DNA from: Pseudomonas fluorescens NCIMB 11764
GTDB lineage: Bacteria; Pseudomonadota; Gammaproteobacteria; Pseudomonadales; Pseudomonadaceae
DNA length: 64,000 bases
Direction of reading: 5' to 3'
NCBI RefSeq assembly: GCF_000293885.2
Contig: NZ_CP010945.1
Coordinates: 2,810,001-2,874,000, forward strand
Below the pieces are notes generated by a model. That model saw only the letters and a program-made list of their open reading frames with translations, searched no databases and had not been told where the DNA came from. The translations under genes and the position numbers were made by a program. Below are positions 62,904 to 64,000 of the stretch, piece by piece (position 1 is the first letter of the stretch; each line of letters starts with the position of its first letter).

Positions 62904-63213
62904 GCTTACTCCAGATTCAAATGCCACTGTCGTAGGATCGCGCTGAGGTGCGTGCATTTATGCTGGGCCTCAGTTGCTTCAATCATCAAATATCCGAGGA
63001 GCCACACGCCTGTAAAGAAGGATCGATGCTCGCTCGCCTAGTGAGGCTATGTGCTTGGAGCGCGCCCCTGCGGTTCATGAGCGAGCCCGTGCCGGGGAAC
63101 ACACTGAAGGCTGATTAAGGCCCGGTGTAAATCGTTACAGGCTATGTGCCCTGCCGCGCTGGTAAACCTCGGATGTTAAAATAATCGCTTTGGATCAAAG
63201 CGCAAGGACACTG
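62904..63213 (+). promoter_or_regulatory. Structured leader before nhaA
   Basis: 310 bp without a gene. GCTCGCTC (63028-63035) pairs with GAGCGAGC (63079-63086), enclosing a smaller GCCTA/TAGGC-type hairpin; then CCGGG and CCCGG (near 63092-63126) can pair around GAAGGCTGATTAAGG. It could be a regulatory RNA controlling nhaA. No known class was matched with confidence. Confidence 0.4.
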
Positions 63214-64000
63214 ATGACTCATAGTAGAGTTCCCGCAGAAACCCCTAGAGCAGCCGCGATTCTGGCTCGCTTCCTATCGTCGGAATCCGCTGGCGGTCTT
63301 GTACTGATGGGCGCAGCACTCGCGGCCCTAATCGTGGCGAACTCGCCTCTCTCGCAAGGTTATTTTGCCGCCTTGCACAGTGTCTGGTTGGGCATGTCTG
63401 TGGAGCATTGGGTCAATGATGGCCTCATGGCCATCTTCTTCCTGATGGTCGGCCTAGAGATCAAAAGAGAGGTTCTGGCAGGTGGGCTTTCCACTTGGGG
63501 CCAGCGCGCCCTGCCGGGGTTTGGTGCTTTAGGTGGCATGGTTGTGCCTGCGCTGATCTACATCGCAATCAACTGGGGTAATTCTGAGACTTTGAAGGGG
63601 TGGGCTATCCCAGCCGCTACCGACATCGCATTCGCCTTGGGTGTCTTGTCGTTGCTGGGGAAGCGAGTCCCTACGTCGCTGAAGGTCTTCCTCGCCGCCT
63701 TGGCGATCATTGACGACCTGGGTGCTGTAGTCATCATTGCCTTTTTCTACACCTCTGGTCTTTCCATGCCGATGTTGCTGGCATCGCTCGCAACCCTGGC
63801 CATTCTGATCGCAATGAATCGATTGGGCGTCAGACGATTGTTCCCGTATCTGCTGGTAGGTGGTGTGCTGTGGTTCTTCGTGCTGCAATCGGGAGTGCAC
63901 GCCACCCTTGCGGGTGTCGCTGTAGCGCTGTGCGTTCCAATGGGTAAGCCTGAAGAGGAAGCCCGGTCTCCACTGCTGTTCCTAGAAGAAAAGCTGCATA
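63214..64000 (+). CDS. nhaA: Na+/H+ antiporter NhaA, N-terminal part, cut by the window edge
   Basis: ATG at 63214 with AAGGA 7-11 nt before it; open to the window end (262 codons). NhaA family: [21 protein letters not shown] near 70-90, [19 protein letters not shown] and the ion site [11 protein letters not shown] (two adjacent Asp, near 167-168). It exchanges sodium for protons. NhaA copies are found in fluoride operons with crcB and ppa, where sodium or proton balance may aid fluoride handling. The C-terminus lies outside. Confidence 0.92.
   Translation, partial: MTHSRVPAETPRAAAILARFLSSESAGGLVLMGAALAALIVANSPLSQGYFAALHSVWLGMSVEHWVNDGLMAIFFLMVGLEIKREVLAGGLSTWGQRALPGFGALGGMVVPALIYIAINWGNSETLKGWAIPAATDIAFALGVLSLLGKRVPTSLKVFLAALAIIDDLGAVVIIAFFYTSGLSMPMLLASLATLAILIAMNRLGVRRLFPYLLVGGVLWFFVLQSGVHATLAGVAVALCVPMGKPEEEARSPLLFLEEKLH

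Overview
The window reads as chromosomal DNA of a Pseudomonas of the fluorescens type. Support comes from GC-rich coding sequence, core genes with strong Pseudomonas character (aceK, hrpA, cysK, lpxO, a FabH-like synthase resembling PA3286), and many REP-type palindromes with the arms GTGGGAGCGAGC or GTGGCGAGGGAGC between genes. No rRNA, tRNA or CRISPR array was recognised by eye.

Layout. 0-2.5 kb: a complete group II intron carrying a reverse transcriptase/maturase/HNH protein, ending 14 nt before a small membrane-protein gene. 2.5-11.4 kb: housekeeping and envelope genes (class II glutamine amidotransferase, DUF2937, a VWA/MoxR pair, DUF748, cysK, lpxO), then a 54-codon ORF plus a strong terminator hairpin placed immediately before a DMT exporter, which looks like an attenuation leader. 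11.8-23.8 kb: a sugar-acid catabolic cluster: LysR regulator, tctCBA-type importer, divergent MFS importer, amidohydrolase, PdxA-like dehydrogenase, enolase-superfamily dehydratase, AraD1/GguC-type dehydratase and ketoglutarate-semialdehyde dehydrogenase. Its enzyme set resembles the L-lyxonate pathway of P. aeruginosa: acid sugar to 2-keto-3-deoxy acid to ketoglutarate semialdehyde to 2-oxoglutarate. Similar ATA-N9-TAT boxes lie in the divergent promoter region. 23.8-44.7 kb: core genes (DMT exporter, chemoreceptor, aceK, hrpA, FabH-like, porin, FemAB-like, aqpZ, ABC exporter, ppiA, hydrolase, LysR/azoR, DMT transporter).

44.7-64 kb is accessory. It starts inside a ybdG-type mechanosensitive-channel gene of which only the C-terminal part remains; the sequence then changes abruptly, REP elements disappear, and uncharacterised genes follow. 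This island carries a lone OLD-type ATPase/TOPRIM protein, a RES-domain protein with an N-terminal zinc finger, a Gabija-like OLD nuclease plus minimal UvrD-type helicase, a HEPN-like protein, a two-HTH regulator with a divergent three-gene run of unknowns, a tandem pair of putative PD-(D/E)XK nucleases (the best candidate for an undescribed defence module), and a DEDDh RNase. It ends in a fluoride-response module: fluoride riboswitch, crcB, DUF190, ppa and nhaA, the last cut by the window edge. No integrase or transposase of the island lies in the window, so its other end must be to the right.

Many long ORFs opposite GC-rich genes (for example 4538-6598 plus and 28812-30845 minus) were treated as shadows. 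All function calls are from reading translated sequence and motifs; no database search was possible.
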